DNA of 64,000 nucleotides from Flavobacterium sp. (GCF_017744675.1 NZ_JAGIAV010000004.1:1243033-1307032); one strand, 5' to 3'; shown: positions 52,440-61,166, counted from the stretch's first letter. The notes: generated from the letters alone by a model not told the origin. A program made the numbers and translations.

Positions 52440-52470
52440 AACTCCAATTTTTTAAAATTCCAAATTCCAA
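52440..52470. repeat. TCCAA-rich dispersed repeat
   Basis: It contains CTCCAATTTTTTAAAATTCC then AAATTCCAAA, nearly the same text as 38294-38330 and 35038-35076. It sits between convergent genes. Confidence 0.5.
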
Positions 52471-52517
52471 ACTTTGCGGAAAAACTTGAAACTTGAAACA
52501 AAAAAAAACTCAAAAAC

Positions 52518-52874
52518 CTACTCGCTCATTTCATCATAACGTTCTGGAACTTGAGGGTCATAAAGCGGACATTTGAATTCTTCCATGATGTCTACTAATT
52601 TGTTCATGGTTTTTCCTTCTGTTCCGTAGCAGTCAATTTTTATGCTTTGAGGCGTGGTAATAACTTGAAATGCACCTTTGCCTTTTGGATTTTTCCAACT
52701 GTTTTGATCTACTCTTTCCCATTCAGAAAAGACTGAATTGATTCTGTTTACGATTACTTCAACTTGAAGTTCAGCCAGACCTTCAACTTCTTGTTTTTCT
52801 ACAAGAGCTTCATAAACTTCCTGATTGTTCAGGTAAATTTCATCTAGATATCTCCAAAAAAGTAATTCGTACAT
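52518..52874 (-). CDS. Hypothetical cytosolic protein
   Basis: This is a 118-residue acidic protein with no signal peptide. It has alternating helix and strand potential, with two Trp-rich patches (FSEWERVDQNSWKNPKGKG). I recognise no family. The ATG at 52872-52874 is the only reasonable start. A large palindrome lies upstream and it may be co-transcribed after the purM-like gene's terminator region ends; the two run in the same direction with 144 bp between. Confidence 0.65.
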   Translation of the reverse strand: MYELLFWRYLDEIYLNNQEVYEALVEKQEVEGLAELQVEVIVNRINSVFSEWERVDQNSWKNPKGKGAFQVITTPQSIKIDCYGTEGKTMNKLVDIMEEFKCPLYDPQVPERYDEMSE

Positions 52875-52889
52875 ATTATGTGTTTTTTG

Positions 52890-53009
52890 AAACCATATAA
52901 GTTATATAAGTAAATATAAATTCTTTCTGAAAAAAAATTGGGCTTCGACTTCTCAGCCTGACAATCTGATCTGTCAAATTAAAATGAACTTATATAACTT
53001 ATATGGTTT
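52890..53009. repeat. 120-bp palindromic element with 22-bp perfect arms
   Basis: AAACCATATAAGTTATATAA (start 52890) is the left arm through 52911, perfectly mirrored at 52988-53009. The interior carries GCTTCGACTTCTCAGCCTGA, another phrase I associate with dispersed Flavobacterium repeats. It fills the gap between the purM-like and the 52518 genes. Confidence 0.75.
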
Positions 53010-53018
53010 AAGTATTTT

Positions 53019-54197
53019 TTAATAATTGAATGTTCCGTATTCGCTTGTGATAGTCAGTTTTTTAGCATCTGAAGCTTCTACTCTACCTACGATTTGTGCA
53101 TCAACATTGAATGATTTTGAAATCTCAATAATATCTTGTGCAATATTTTCTGGAACATAAAGCTCCATACGGTGACCACAGTTGAAAACCTGATACATTT
53201 CTTTCCAATCTGTTTTTGATTGTTCTTGAATTAACTTGAACAATGGCGGCACTGGAAATAAATTGTCTTTTATAACATGTAAATCTTTTACGAAATGCAA
53301 AATTTTAGTTTGTGCACCGCCGCTGCAGTGTACCATTCCGTGAATATCTTCTGGAGTATATTTATCTAAAATTTTCTTGATAATTGGAGCGTAAGTTCTC
53401 GTTGGAGATAGCACTAATTGTCCTGCGTTGATTGGGCTGTTTTCTACTTCATCAGTCAAATTAACTTGTCCAGAATAAATTAATTCTTCTGGAACTGCTG
53501 CATCGTAACTTTCTGGGTATTTTTTTGCCAAATATTTTCCGAAAACATCATGACGTGCAGAAGTAAGTCCGTTGCTTCCCATTCCTCCGTTATAACCTTT
53601 TTCATAAGTTGCCTGTCCGAAAGAAGCCAAACCAACAATTACGTCTCCTGCTTTGATGTTTGCATTATCTACAACATCGCTGCGTTTCATACGAGCGGTT
53701 ACAGTAGAATCTACTATAATAGTACGAACTACATCTCCAACATCAGCAGTTTCTCCACCCGTTGAGTGAATCGTAACGCCAAAAGATTTTAATTCGTTGA
53801 TTAATTCTTCTGTTCCGTTGATGATTGCCGAAATCACTTCAGCTGGAATTAAGTTTTTATTTCTTCCAATTGTAGAAGAAAGCAAAATATTATCTGTTGC
53901 ACCAACACATAATAAATCATCAATATTCATGATTAAGGCATCTTGAGCAATTCCTTTCCAAACAGAAAGATCTCCTGTTTCTTTCCAGTACATATAAGCC
54001 AAAGATGACTTTGTACCCGCTCCGTCGGCGTGCATAATAAGGCAATGCTCGTCGTCTTGAGTTAAATAATCGGGAACAATTTTACAGAATGCCTGCGGAA
54101 ATAAACCTTTGTCAATATTTTTTATAGCGTTATGTACGTCTTCTTTTGATGCCGAAACACCTCTTTGTGCATATCTCTTGCTAGAATCTGAACTCAT
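53019..54197 (-). CDS. purM: Phosphoribosylformylglycinamidine cyclo-ligase (PurM-type)
   Basis: This is a 392-residue cytosolic enzyme of the AIR-synthase fold. The glycine-rich region CLIMHADGAGTKSSLAYMYW, the MNIDDLLCVGA metal/ATP segment and SFGVTIHSTGGETADVGD match PurM. It would close the imidazole ring in purine synthesis. The chain is longer than the about 345 residues of E. coli PurM, as I remember for Bacteroidota versions, so an AIR-synthase-related paralogue is possible. The frame is open a further 38 codons upstream; the ATG at 54197 (MSSDSSKRYAQRGVSASKED) matches the family start. Confidence 0.8.
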   Translation of the reverse strand: MSSDSSKRYAQRGVSASKEDVHNAIKNIDKGLFPQAFCKIVPDYLTQDDEHCLIMHADGAGTKSSLAYMYWKETGDLSVWKGIAQDALIMNIDDLLCVGATDNILLSSTIGRNKNLIPAEVISAIINGTEELINELKSFGVTIHSTGGETADVGDVVRTIIVDSTVTARMKRSDVVDNANIKAGDVIVGLASFGQATYEKGYNGGMGSNGLTSARHDVFGKYLAKKYPESYDAAVPEELIYSGQVNLTDEVENSPINAGQLVLSPTRTYAPIIKKILDKYTPEDIHGMVHCSGGAQTKILHFVKDLHVIKDNLFPVPPLFKLIQEQSKTDWKEMYQVFNCGHRMELYVPENIAQDIIEISKSFNVDAQIVGRVEASDAKKLTITSEYGTFNY

Positions 54198-54281
54198 GAA
54201 AATTAGTTTGTGTTGATGTGCTGCAAAGATAATCCCTTTTTTTAATTCTTTGAATGATTCGTATGCTTGATTCAAAAAAAG

Positions 54282-54365
54282 TTTGCCACGAATTACACTA
54301 ATTTTCACCAATTTCTATTCTTTGTAAAAAATAAACAGGTGTGAATTTGTGCAACTCGTGGCAAA
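54282..54365. repeat. Imperfect palindrome, GCCACGAATT family, second copy
   Basis: TTTGCCACGAATTACAC (54282-54298) and GTGCAACTCGTGGCAAA (54349-54365) form imperfect arms. The outer edge is shared with the palindrome at 36948-37016. It separates glutamine synthetase III from the purM-like gene. Confidence 0.6.
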
Positions 54366-54385
54366 AAGCTATTTAATAAAAACGA

Positions 54386-56575
54386 TTATTTCGTAAATAA
54401 TAATTCTCTGTATTTTGTTAATGTCCAACTTTCGTCATCTACTAATAACTCTAATTTATCGCAGTGATTACGAATATCTTCAAAATAAGGTTTTACGTTA
54501 TTGCAATATGCTTCTGCCATTTTTTGAGCATCAGTCAATTGATTTGCTTTCTTTCTTTCGTTAGTCATGGCCAACACTTTAGAATTGATTCCTTCAATAT
54601 GGCCTGAAATTTCTTTAATTAAAACGATCTGCTCTTTAGCTAAAGCTTCAAAGTCTTTTCCAAAAATTTCTTTCAATCCTTTTACATTGTCAATTAATGT
54701 ATTTTGGTAACGAATTGCAGTTGGAATAACGTGGTTTCTTGCAATATCTCCTAAAACTCGTCCTTCGATTTGGATTTTTTTAGTGTATTCTTCCAATTCG
54801 ATTTCGTAACGCGCTTCGGCTTCAACATGATTAAAAATTCCTAATTGCTCAAATAAATCTAAAGCTTGTTTAGAAACTTTTGCTTTAATAGCTTCTGGAG
54901 TTGTTTTAAAATTGCTTAATCCTCTTTTAGCCGCTTCTTTTTCCCAAGCTTCACTATATCCGTCTCCTTCAAAAAGGATTTTTTTAGATTGTTTAATGTA
55001 TTCTCTTAAGACATTAAAAATAGCATCGTCCTTTTTCATGTCTTTCGACTCGATCAAGTTTTCCACTTCGTTTTTAAAGTCAATTAATTGTTTTGCCACA
55101 ATCGCGTTCAAAGTTGTCATCGCATTGGAACAGTTTGAATTTGAACCTACTGCTCTAAACTCAAATTTATTTCCTGTAAAAGCAAAAGGCGAAGTCCTGT
55201 TACGATCAGTGTTGTCTAATAATACGTCTGGAATTTTACCCACCACGTTTAGTTTTAAATCTGTTTTTTCTTCTGGCGAAAGTTTTCCTGTTGTTACACT
55301 TTCCAATTCAGATAAAACCTTAGTCAACTGAGCTCCAATAAATACCGACATAATTGCTGGCGGCGCTTCGTTTGCTCCTAATCTGTGGTCGTTACTTGCT
55401 GTTGCAATAGAAGCTCTTAATAAAGTTTCGTTATCGTTTACCGCTTTTATGGTATTAATAAAGAAAGTCAAAAACTGTAAATTGCTCATTGGCGTTTTGC
55501 TCGGACTCAATAAATTAACTCCCGTATCTGTAGCCAACGACCAGTTATTGTGTTTTCCAGAACCGTTTACTCCTTTAAATGGTTTTTCGTGAAATAAAAC
55601 TTTAAAATCATGACGTTCTGCCACTCTCTGCATTACATCCATTAATAAAGAGTTGTGGTCTACCGCTAAATTTGTTTCTTCAAAAATTGGAGCCAGCTCA
55701 AACTGATTTGGCGCTACCTCGTTGTGACGCGTTTTTACTGGAATGCCCAACAACATGCATTCTTGCTCTAAATCTCTCATATAAGTAAGAGCACGAGTTG
55801 GAATAGAGCCAAAATAGTGATCGTCTAACTGCTGTCCTTTTGCCGAAGTGTGTCCTAATAATGTTCTTCCTGTCATCATTAAGTCAGGACGAGAATTTGC
55901 CAAAGCTTTATCAATCAAGAAATATTCTTGCTCCCATCCTAAAGTTGCCGTTACTTTTTTTACGTTTTTGTCAAAGTATTTACAAACCTCTGTAGCCGCT
56001 TCGTCAATTGCAGACAATGCTCTTAATAAAGGTATTTTATTATCTAAAGCTTCACCTGTATAAGCGATAAAAACCGTTGGAATACATAAAGTGGTACCAT
56101 ATATAAAGGCTGGAGATGTAGGATCCCAAGCGGTGTAACCTCTTGCTTCAAAAGTATTTCTGATTCCGCCGTTTGGAAAACTTGATGCATCTGGTTCTTG
56201 CTGCACCAATTGCGCTCCGCCAAATTTCTCTACAGGATCACTCCCATCATAAGAAGTTTCAAAAAAAGCATCATGTTTTTCTGCAGTAGTTCCCGTTAAA
56301 GGCTGAAACCAATGCGTGTAATGCGTAACTCCTTTCGCCAGAGCCCATTCTTTCATTCCCATGGCGATATAATCTGCCATCTTTCTGTCGATTTTAGTCC
56401 CGTGCTGAATGGCATCTCTTACACCTCTAAAAGCATCAGGAGTCAAGTATTGCTTCATTGCTTTTTCATTAAACACATTTGATCCAAAAAGATTTGATTT
56501 TCGGCCCATTTCTTCAAAGTGCACCGGCTTTCTGTTTGAAGCTTGCTGTAAAGCTTGAAAACGTAATGTTGACAT
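54386..56575 (-). CDS. glnN: Glutamine synthetase type III
   Basis: This is a 729-residue cytosolic enzyme forming glutamine from glutamate, ammonia and ATP. The type-III features are its length (GSI is about 470) and the N-terminal NVFNEKAMKQYLTPDAFRGV. The core has THYTHWFQPLTGTTAEKHDAF, ATLGWEQEYFLIDKAL, TRHNEVAPNQFELAPIFEE, GSGKHNNWSL and LGANEAPPAIMS. GSIII is common in Bacteroidota. It is transcribed away from a second, type-II synthetase, with 429 bp between the two starts. A -7 box (TATATTTG on the minus strand, 56625-56632) lies about 50 bp before the ATG. Confidence 0.97.
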   Translation of the reverse strand: MSTLRFQALQQASNRKPVHFEEMGRKSNLFGSNVFNEKAMKQYLTPDAFRGVRDAIQHGTKIDRKMADYIAMGMKEWALAKGVTHYTHWFQPLTGTTAEKHDAFFETSYDGSDPVEKFGGAQLVQQEPDASSFPNGGIRNTFEARGYTAWDPTSPAFIYGTTLCIPTVFIAYTGEALDNKIPLLRALSAIDEAATEVCKYFDKNVKKVTATLGWEQEYFLIDKALANSRPDLMMTGRTLLGHTSAKGQQLDDHYFGSIPTRALTYMRDLEQECMLLGIPVKTRHNEVAPNQFELAPIFEETNLAVDHNSLLMDVMQRVAERHDFKVLFHEKPFKGVNGSGKHNNWSLATDTGVNLLSPSKTPMSNLQFLTFFINTIKAVNDNETLLRASIATASNDHRLGANEAPPAIMSVFIGAQLTKVLSELESVTTGKLSPEEKTDLKLNVVGKIPDVLLDNTDRNRTSPFAFTGNKFEFRAVGSNSNCSNAMTTLNAIVAKQLIDFKNEVENLIESKDMKKDDAIFNVLREYIKQSKKILFEGDGYSEAWEKEAAKRGLSNFKTTPEAIKAKVSKQALDLFEQLGIFNHVEAEARYEIELEEYTKKIQIEGRVLGDIARNHVIPTAIRYQNTLIDNVKGLKEIFGKDFEALAKEQIVLIKEISGHIEGINSKVLAMTNERKKANQLTDAQKMAEAYCNNVKPYFEDIRNHCDKLELLVDDESWTLTKYRELLFTK

Positions 56576-56624
56576 GGTATGTAAAGTTTAAATTCGTAAT
56601 AATTTTCATTAAAAAAAGAAGAGA

Positions 56625-56632
56625 CAAATATA
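56625..56632 (-). promoter_or_regulatory. Putative -7 box of glnN
   Basis: The minus strand reads TATATTTG, a perfect TAnnTTTG, about 50 bp upstream of the ATG. The -33 region is weak. Confidence 0.5.
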
Positions 56633-56935
56633 AACAATAAATAAGCCTATTGTAAAGATAAATTATACATTTTTAGTCGACGATTTATCAACATAAGACG
56701 CTTTTTATGAAGAATAATGAATTCAAATTACAGAAATATAACAAAACTGTACGGTAATATTGATTAAATAAACATTTTTTCATAATTCCTTAACTTATAA
56801 ATTCAAAAATCGGCCGTAATTATTACGAATTTGTTTTTTTAAGCTTATTAAAATTGCTTTTTTTAAAATATACCCCTCTCAAAATTACGCTTATCCAAAA
56901 AATTATACTTAGCAAAACAAAATAGCCCCCTAATT

Positions 56936-56965
56936 TTTGGGACTAAAAAAATAAATCTATATTTG
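56936..56965 (+). promoter_or_regulatory. Promoter of the type-II glutamine synthetase gene
   Basis: TTTG (56936-56939), 18 nt, TATATTTG (56958-56965) is a near-perfect Bacteroidota primary-sigma promoter. The start would be near 56970, about 35 nt before the ATG at 57005. The remaining 56633-56935 is AT-rich with no gene seen. Confidence 0.7.
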
Positions 56966-57004
56966 ACCCAACGAAAAAAAACAAAAAAATTAATTTATAT
57001 TATT

Positions 57005-58021
57005 ATGGCTAAAATTAAGTTAGAGTACATTTGGTTAGACGGATATGAACCAACTCAAAATCTTAGAAGTAAAACTAAAGTTGAAGAGCATGAAAACTTC
57101 AAAGGAACATTAGAAGAACTTGGAAACTGGTCATTTGATGGTTCGTCAACTAAACAAGCTGAAGGTGGTTCTTCTGACTGTCTTTTAGTGCCTGTTGCAA
57201 TTTATCCAGATCCAACTCGTATCAACGGATGGTTAGTAATGTCTGAAGTTATGTATGCTGATGGAACTCCACACCCTTCTAACGGTAGAGCTACAATTGA
57301 TGATGATAATGATGATTTTTGGTTTGGATTCGAACAAGAGTATTTCATCATGGATACTAAAACTCAACTTCCACTTGGTTTCCCAGTTGGAGGATACCCT
57401 GCTCCACAAGGGATGTACTACTGTTCTGTAGGTGGAAAAAACACACACGGTAGAAAATTAGTTGAAGAGCATGCTGACTTATGTATCGCTGCAGGAATCA
57501 ACTTTGAAGGAATCAACCAAGAGGTTGCTTGCGGACAATGGGAATTCCAATTATTTGCTAAAGGAGCTAAAAAAGCTGGAGACGAAATCTGGGTTGCTCG
57601 TTACTTATTAGACCGTTTAACTGAGAAATATGGTTACTATATCGAATATCACCCAAAACCTCTAGGAGATACTGACTGGAATGGTTCTGGAATGCACGCT
57701 AACTTCTCTAACACTGTATTAAGAACATGTGGAGACCAAGCAACTTACGAAAGAATTTGCGAAGCTTTCCGTCCTGTTACTGCTGAGCACATCGCAGTTT
57801 ACGGAGCTTACAACGATCAGCGTTTAACTGGTAAGCACGAAACTGCTTCTATCCACGATTTCTCTTATGGAGTTTCAGACAGAGGATGTTCTATCAGAAT
57901 CCCTTTAATGACTGTTCAAAAAGGGTGGAAAGGTTGGTTAGAAGACAGAAGACCAGCTTCAAACGGAGACCCTTACAAAATTGCTGCTAGAATTATCAAA
58001 ACTGTTAAATCAGCGCTATAA
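57005..58021 (+). CDS. Glutamine synthetase type II
   Basis: This is a 338-residue cytosolic glutamine synthetase of the eukaryote-like type II. It has LEELGNWSFDGSSTKQAEGG, FWFGFEQEYFIMD, GINQEVACGQWEFQ, GSGMHANFSNT and RGCSIRIPL near the end. The codons appear well optimised, suggesting high expression. The frame is open to a TTG at 56963, but that codon lies within the TATATTTG promoter box, so the ATG at 57005 (MAKIKLEYIWLDG) is chosen. It is followed by a strong terminator. Along with glnN it gives the cell two unrelated-length GS enzymes from one divergent region. Confidence 0.95.
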   Translation: MAKIKLEYIWLDGYEPTQNLRSKTKVEEHENFKGTLEELGNWSFDGSSTKQAEGGSSDCLLVPVAIYPDPTRINGWLVMSEVMYADGTPHPSNGRATIDDDNDDFWFGFEQEYFIMDTKTQLPLGFPVGGYPAPQGMYYCSVGGKNTHGRKLVEEHADLCIAAGINFEGINQEVACGQWEFQLFAKGAKKAGDEIWVARYLLDRLTEKYGYYIEYHPKPLGDTDWNGSGMHANFSNTVLRTCGDQATYERICEAFRPVTAEHIAVYGAYNDQRLTGKHETASIHDFSYGVSDRGCSIRIPLMTVQKGWKGWLEDRRPASNGDPYKIAARIIKTVKSAL

Positions 58022-58043
58022 TTCAAAGCTTAAATTATACTCT

Positions 58044-58080
58044 AAAAAGTGCCACATTTATTTGCTGGCACTTTTTTTTT
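58044..58080 (+). terminator. Terminator of the type-II glutamine synthetase gene
   Basis: AAAAAGTGCCA (58044-58054) pairs with TGGCAC (58066-58071) and a run of nine T. Confidence 0.85.
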
Positions 58081-58100
58081 GAAACAATCTTAACAAGTTC

Positions 58101-58133
58101 AACTTTGTCAAAGTTTCAAACTTTGACAAAGTT
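58101..58133. repeat. Perfect 33-bp palindrome
   Basis: AACTTTGTCAAAGTTT (58101-58116) is mirrored at 58118-58133 around one C. Similar AACTTTG/CAAAGTT text appears near 34045-34140. It lies between the GSII terminator and the TerC gene; no operator role is evident. Confidence 0.7.
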
Positions 58134-58208
58134 CACTCATAACTCATAACTTATAATTTTAAAAGTAAGTTTCTTATAAATTTAATTTTTAAGTTAAACT
58201 TCAAAACT

Positions 58209-58216
58209 TATCTTTG
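58209..58216 (+). promoter_or_regulatory. Putative -7 box of the TerC/Alx gene
   Basis: TATCTTTG matches TAnnTTTG and ends 23 bp before the ATG. The upstream -33 region is AT-rich without a clear TTG. Confidence 0.45.
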
Positions 58217-58239
58217 TAAATCATTTAAACAAAATTATT

Positions 58240-59208
58240 ATGATAGTCTGGACTCTCTTTTTACTTGCTGTAATTTTTATTCTTGCTTTAGACTTAGGTG
58301 TCTTCAACAAAACACCCCATATTATCAGCACTAAAGAAGCCAGCAAATGGACCTTGGTTTGGGTTACTTTATCGTTCCTGTTTTCGGGAGTAATTTATTG
58401 GCTCTACACCACAGACTATATTGCAAACCCTGACAAATTGAAACCAGCGGTTGCTTCTATGAAGTTTATTACAGGTTATTTGATTGAGCTTTCGTTAAGT
58501 GTCGATAATATCTTTGTGATTGCTATTATTTTTGCTTCATTCAAAATTCCGCAAAAATACCAGCACCGCGTTTTATTCTGGGGAATTCTGGGAGCTATTG
58601 TTTTCCGTGGTTTAATGATTTTCTTTGGCGTAATGCTAATTAGCAAATTTACTTGGACAACTTATCTTTTTGGTATATTCCTGATTTTTACCGCTATAAA
58701 AATGTTATTTTCTGGCGAAGAAGAAGACTTTCACCCGAAAGACTCTTTTATATACAAAACATTAGGGAAAGTTATTCCGATTACTTCAGAAACAGATGGA
58801 GAAAAATTCTTTATCGCAACCAAAACAGCAAAAAAAGCGGCTACTCCATTATTTGTTGCTTTAATCGTAATTGAAGTTATGGATGTGCTTTTCGCAGTAG
58901 ACAGTGTTCCTGCAATTTTAGCTATTACAAAAGATCCTTTTTTAGTATTTAGCTCTAATATTTTTGCCATTTTAGGATTGCGTTCTATGTATTTCTTCTT
59001 AGCAAATATGCTGGCAAAATTCAGCTATTTAGAATACAGCTTAGTTGCTATTTTAGCCTTTGTTGGATTAAAAATGCTGTTGCACGATTTTATTGAAGTT
59101 CCAGAATGGGCTTCGTTAGGATTTATCGCTCTCTCTCTTCTAGTTGGAGTTTTGGTTTCTCTAAAATTTGGACCAGAAAAAGTATTGACAGATTCTGAGA
59201 AAGAATAG
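58240..59208 (+). CDS. TerC/Alx-family integral membrane protein
   Basis: This is a 322-residue inner-membrane protein with about nine helices. The family signatures are GYLIELSLSVDNIFVIAIIF and LIVIEVMDVLFAVDSVPAILA, each with conserved acidic residues inside membrane segments. The Alx subgroup exports manganese in E. coli under a pH-responsive riboswitch; TerC relatives are linked to tellurium resistance. The leader here is too short to hold that riboswitch. Metal-ion export is the best guess. Confidence 0.9.
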   Translation: MIVWTLFLLAVIFILALDLGVFNKTPHIISTKEASKWTLVWVTLSFLFSGVIYWLYTTDYIANPDKLKPAVASMKFITGYLIELSLSVDNIFVIAIIFASFKIPQKYQHRVLFWGILGAIVFRGLMIFFGVMLISKFTWTTYLFGIFLIFTAIKMLFSGEEEDFHPKDSFIYKTLGKVIPITSETDGEKFFIATKTAKKAATPLFVALIVIEVMDVLFAVDSVPAILAITKDPFLVFSSNIFAILGLRSMYFFLANMLAKFSYLEYSLVAILAFVGLKMLLHDFIEVPEWASLGFIALSLLVGVLVSLKFGPEKVLTDSEKE

Positions 59209-59232
59209 TTTTAAAAAAAACACATAGATATA

Positions 59233-59263
59233 AAAAAAGGAAATCGTAGTGATTTCCTTTTTT
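59233..59263 (+). terminator. Terminator after TerC/Alx gene (twin of 60422-60452)
   Basis: AAAAAAGGAAATC (59233-59245) pairs with GATTTCCTTTTTT (59251-59263). The same stem recurs downstream of the next gene. Confidence 0.85.
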
Positions 59264-59379
59264 ATTTAAACCATTTGAAAAAAAATAAATAAAAACCTAC
59301 ATTTTAACAATAAAAAAGTAAAACTAATCTTTATTTTAAATATATTTATCTCACTATAAACCATTTAAAACAAAGTATT

Positions 59380-60372
59380 ATGAAAAAGATCTGTTTTTAT
59401 TTATTAGCCCCTTTCATTATTACAGGATGCGATAGCAAAGAAGAATTATCATCAAAAAGTCAATCTACAAAGAACCCTACTCAAACTTATATTATTAACG
59501 GAGACATTGTATATGAAGCTGAAATTACCGATGGTTCAAAACCTAAAAAGCCTATATTTATATATGATATTCCTAAAAGTACCGATAATGGAACAATAAA
59601 AAAACAAACATTAAAAGCATCAAACGAAACTACCGTTTTAAACTTTAATTACGGAATAGGCGAATCTACACAAAGTGGATGTCAGGTGAAAAGATACAAA
59701 TATGGCACCACCGAAGCATACTATACAGATCAAGGAGTATATGGATTTAACCCGTATCCTCATCCAACTTCAGATGGCAATTCATGTTTAGTAAGAGGTT
59801 TTGGATTACCTCATCAAAATCTCTATTATGGATCATTAGTTTTAATCGCCAGCAATAGGGGAGGACAAATCGAGGATAATAGAAAACAAATTATTAATTG
59901 TAACATAAGTCGTGGATCAAATATTTCAATAGAATTTCCATTCAAAGAAAACAAAACTTATGAAGTTTCAATAACAACATACTTTAATGACAATATTCCA
60001 ATTACTGAAAGTAAACATAGTAATGGCTTCCCAACCTTGTATGCCCAATTAAGGGACTCTGGCATAATAGTAGACAATGCAGAGTCATGTGAAACAGATA
60101 AAATTCTTCAATCTAGAGAACCTAATTCAAACTATATAAAATCATATACACTCGATAATAATATTAAAGAAAATAAAAATTTAAAATTTAACTTCCTTAC
60201 AACCGAAGCTAAGAAAGCACTTTTAATTTCATTAATTCCATCAATGGGTATAAATGGTATTAACGCAAAAATACCAAAAAATTCATACACAATGTTATTA
60301 AAAAACATTACTATTACAGAAAAACCTTTTGATAATTCATTGGTAACAAGTCCACCTCCAGGCCGTCGGTAA
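59380..60372 (+). CDS. Hypothetical lipoprotein
   Basis: This is a 330-residue lipoprotein of unknown function with lipobox IITGC (Cys17). The mature part has no repeat or enzyme motif I recognise. There are a few scattered cysteines (CQVKRYKY, SCLVRGF, INCNIS, SCETDK), which might form disulfides. It looks mainly beta and Asn/Lys/Thr-rich, with an AT-rich codon usage even by local standards. It stands alone between two nearly identical terminators (59233-59263 and 60422-60452). Confidence 0.8.
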   Translation: MKKICFYLLAPFIITGCDSKEELSSKSQSTKNPTQTYIINGDIVYEAEITDGSKPKKPIFIYDIPKSTDNGTIKKQTLKASNETTVLNFNYGIGESTQSGCQVKRYKYGTTEAYYTDQGVYGFNPYPHPTSDGNSCLVRGFGLPHQNLYYGSLVLIASNRGGQIEDNRKQIINCNISRGSNISIEFPFKENKTYEVSITTYFNDNIPITESKHSNGFPTLYAQLRDSGIIVDNAESCETDKILQSREPNSNYIKSYTLDNNIKENKNLKFNFLTTEAKKALLISLIPSMGINGINAKIPKNSYTMLLKNITITEKPFDNSLVTSPPPGRR

Positions 60373-60421
60373 AAATTTATTGTTTAATCTATAATCGTAA
60401 AACAGATTAATCGATATTAAT

Positions 60422-60452
60422 AAAAAAGGAAATCGTTAAGATTTCCTTTTTT
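60422..60452. terminator. Terminator between lipoprotein and collagen-like genes (twin of 59233-59263)
   Basis: AAAAAAGGAAATC (60422-60434) pairs with GATTTCCTTTTTT (60440-60452). With A/T tracts on both sides it can serve both convergent genes. Confidence 0.85.
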
Positions 60453-60470
60453 ATATTAATTTTAAAAAAA

Positions 60471-60995
60471 CTAATTCACTTGTTTAACATTACTATCATC
60501 AATGTTATATTTTTTAATTACAGCATAATAATCAGAGTAATCAGGCGCATTAACTGATTTATTAGTATTTACAGGATTATTTCCTGGAACAACTACAATA
60601 CGGAATTTTTGTCCGGTTCTTAAATCAGTTGGAACAGTATTTAATTCAAAACCTTGCAGATAAAGTTCATAATCAACTAAAGTAAAATTAAACTTGTATG
60701 TAAAAAACAAAGTTCCATCATTATAATAATGAGATTCTGGGATTTGGACCCAAACAGTACGGCCTGCAGATATTCCATCTGCCCTATAAGCCAAAACCAC
60801 ATCGCCAGGGAAAAGTGTAAAACCAAAAGATCTAACGCCACCATTTCCATTTGCATCAAACGAAACATTATTTACATCAATAACTTCAGCCGCTGGTCCT
60901 TCTGGCCCTGGAGGCCCTGGAGGTCCTTCTGGTCCTTCACAGCTAGAAAATGCAATTAAACCGATAACTGCAAATAAGGTAAGTATCTTTTTCAT
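60471..60995 (-). CDS. Lipoprotein with a short collagen-like stalk
   Basis: This is a 174-residue lipoprotein (lipobox AFSSC, Cys19). The mature N-terminus is EGPEGPPGPPGPEGP, about five Gly-X-Y collagen-like triplets directly after the lipid anchor. A beta-rich domain (about 38-150) follows, probably exposed at the surface. The triplet tract is short for an independent triple helix but could trimerise with help from the globular domain. I know similar GPxGP-lipoproteins in Flavobacteria without assigned function. It is convergent with the unknown lipoprotein gene. Confidence 0.85.
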   Translation of the reverse strand: MKKILTLFAVIGLIAFSSCEGPEGPPGPPGPEGPAAEVIDVNNVSFDANGNGGVRSFGFTLFPGDVVLAYRADGISAGRTVWVQIPESHYYNDGTLFFTYKFNFTLVDYELYLQGFELNTVPTDLRTGQKFRIVVVPGNNPVNTNKSVNAPDYSDYYAVIKKYNIDDSNVKQVN

Positions 60996-61166
60996 AATTA
61001 TTTTTTTTAAGGATTATACTATAAAGGTATTTCAAAAATTAAACCAAAAAAAAGAAAAGCATCATTTTTCCCTTATTTTTTTTAATCGCATCTGTATTGG
61101 CTAAAGTATTCCACTTGTAAAACACATGTAATTAAGGGATAAACAAAAAAAAATAACTTTCAAAAA

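Noticed and set aside
54198..54311. N-terminal extension of the purM-like protein
   Set aside because: It carries no family similarity and overlaps the palindromic repeat at 54282-54365.
54912..55331. 139-residue open frame on the plus strand inside glnN
   Set aside because: It is the antisense shadow of a highly conserved enzyme gene with no recognisable motif of its own.
56963..57004. TTG start for the type-II glutamine synthetase
   Set aside because: The TTG is part of the TATATTTG promoter box, so it would not be translated.
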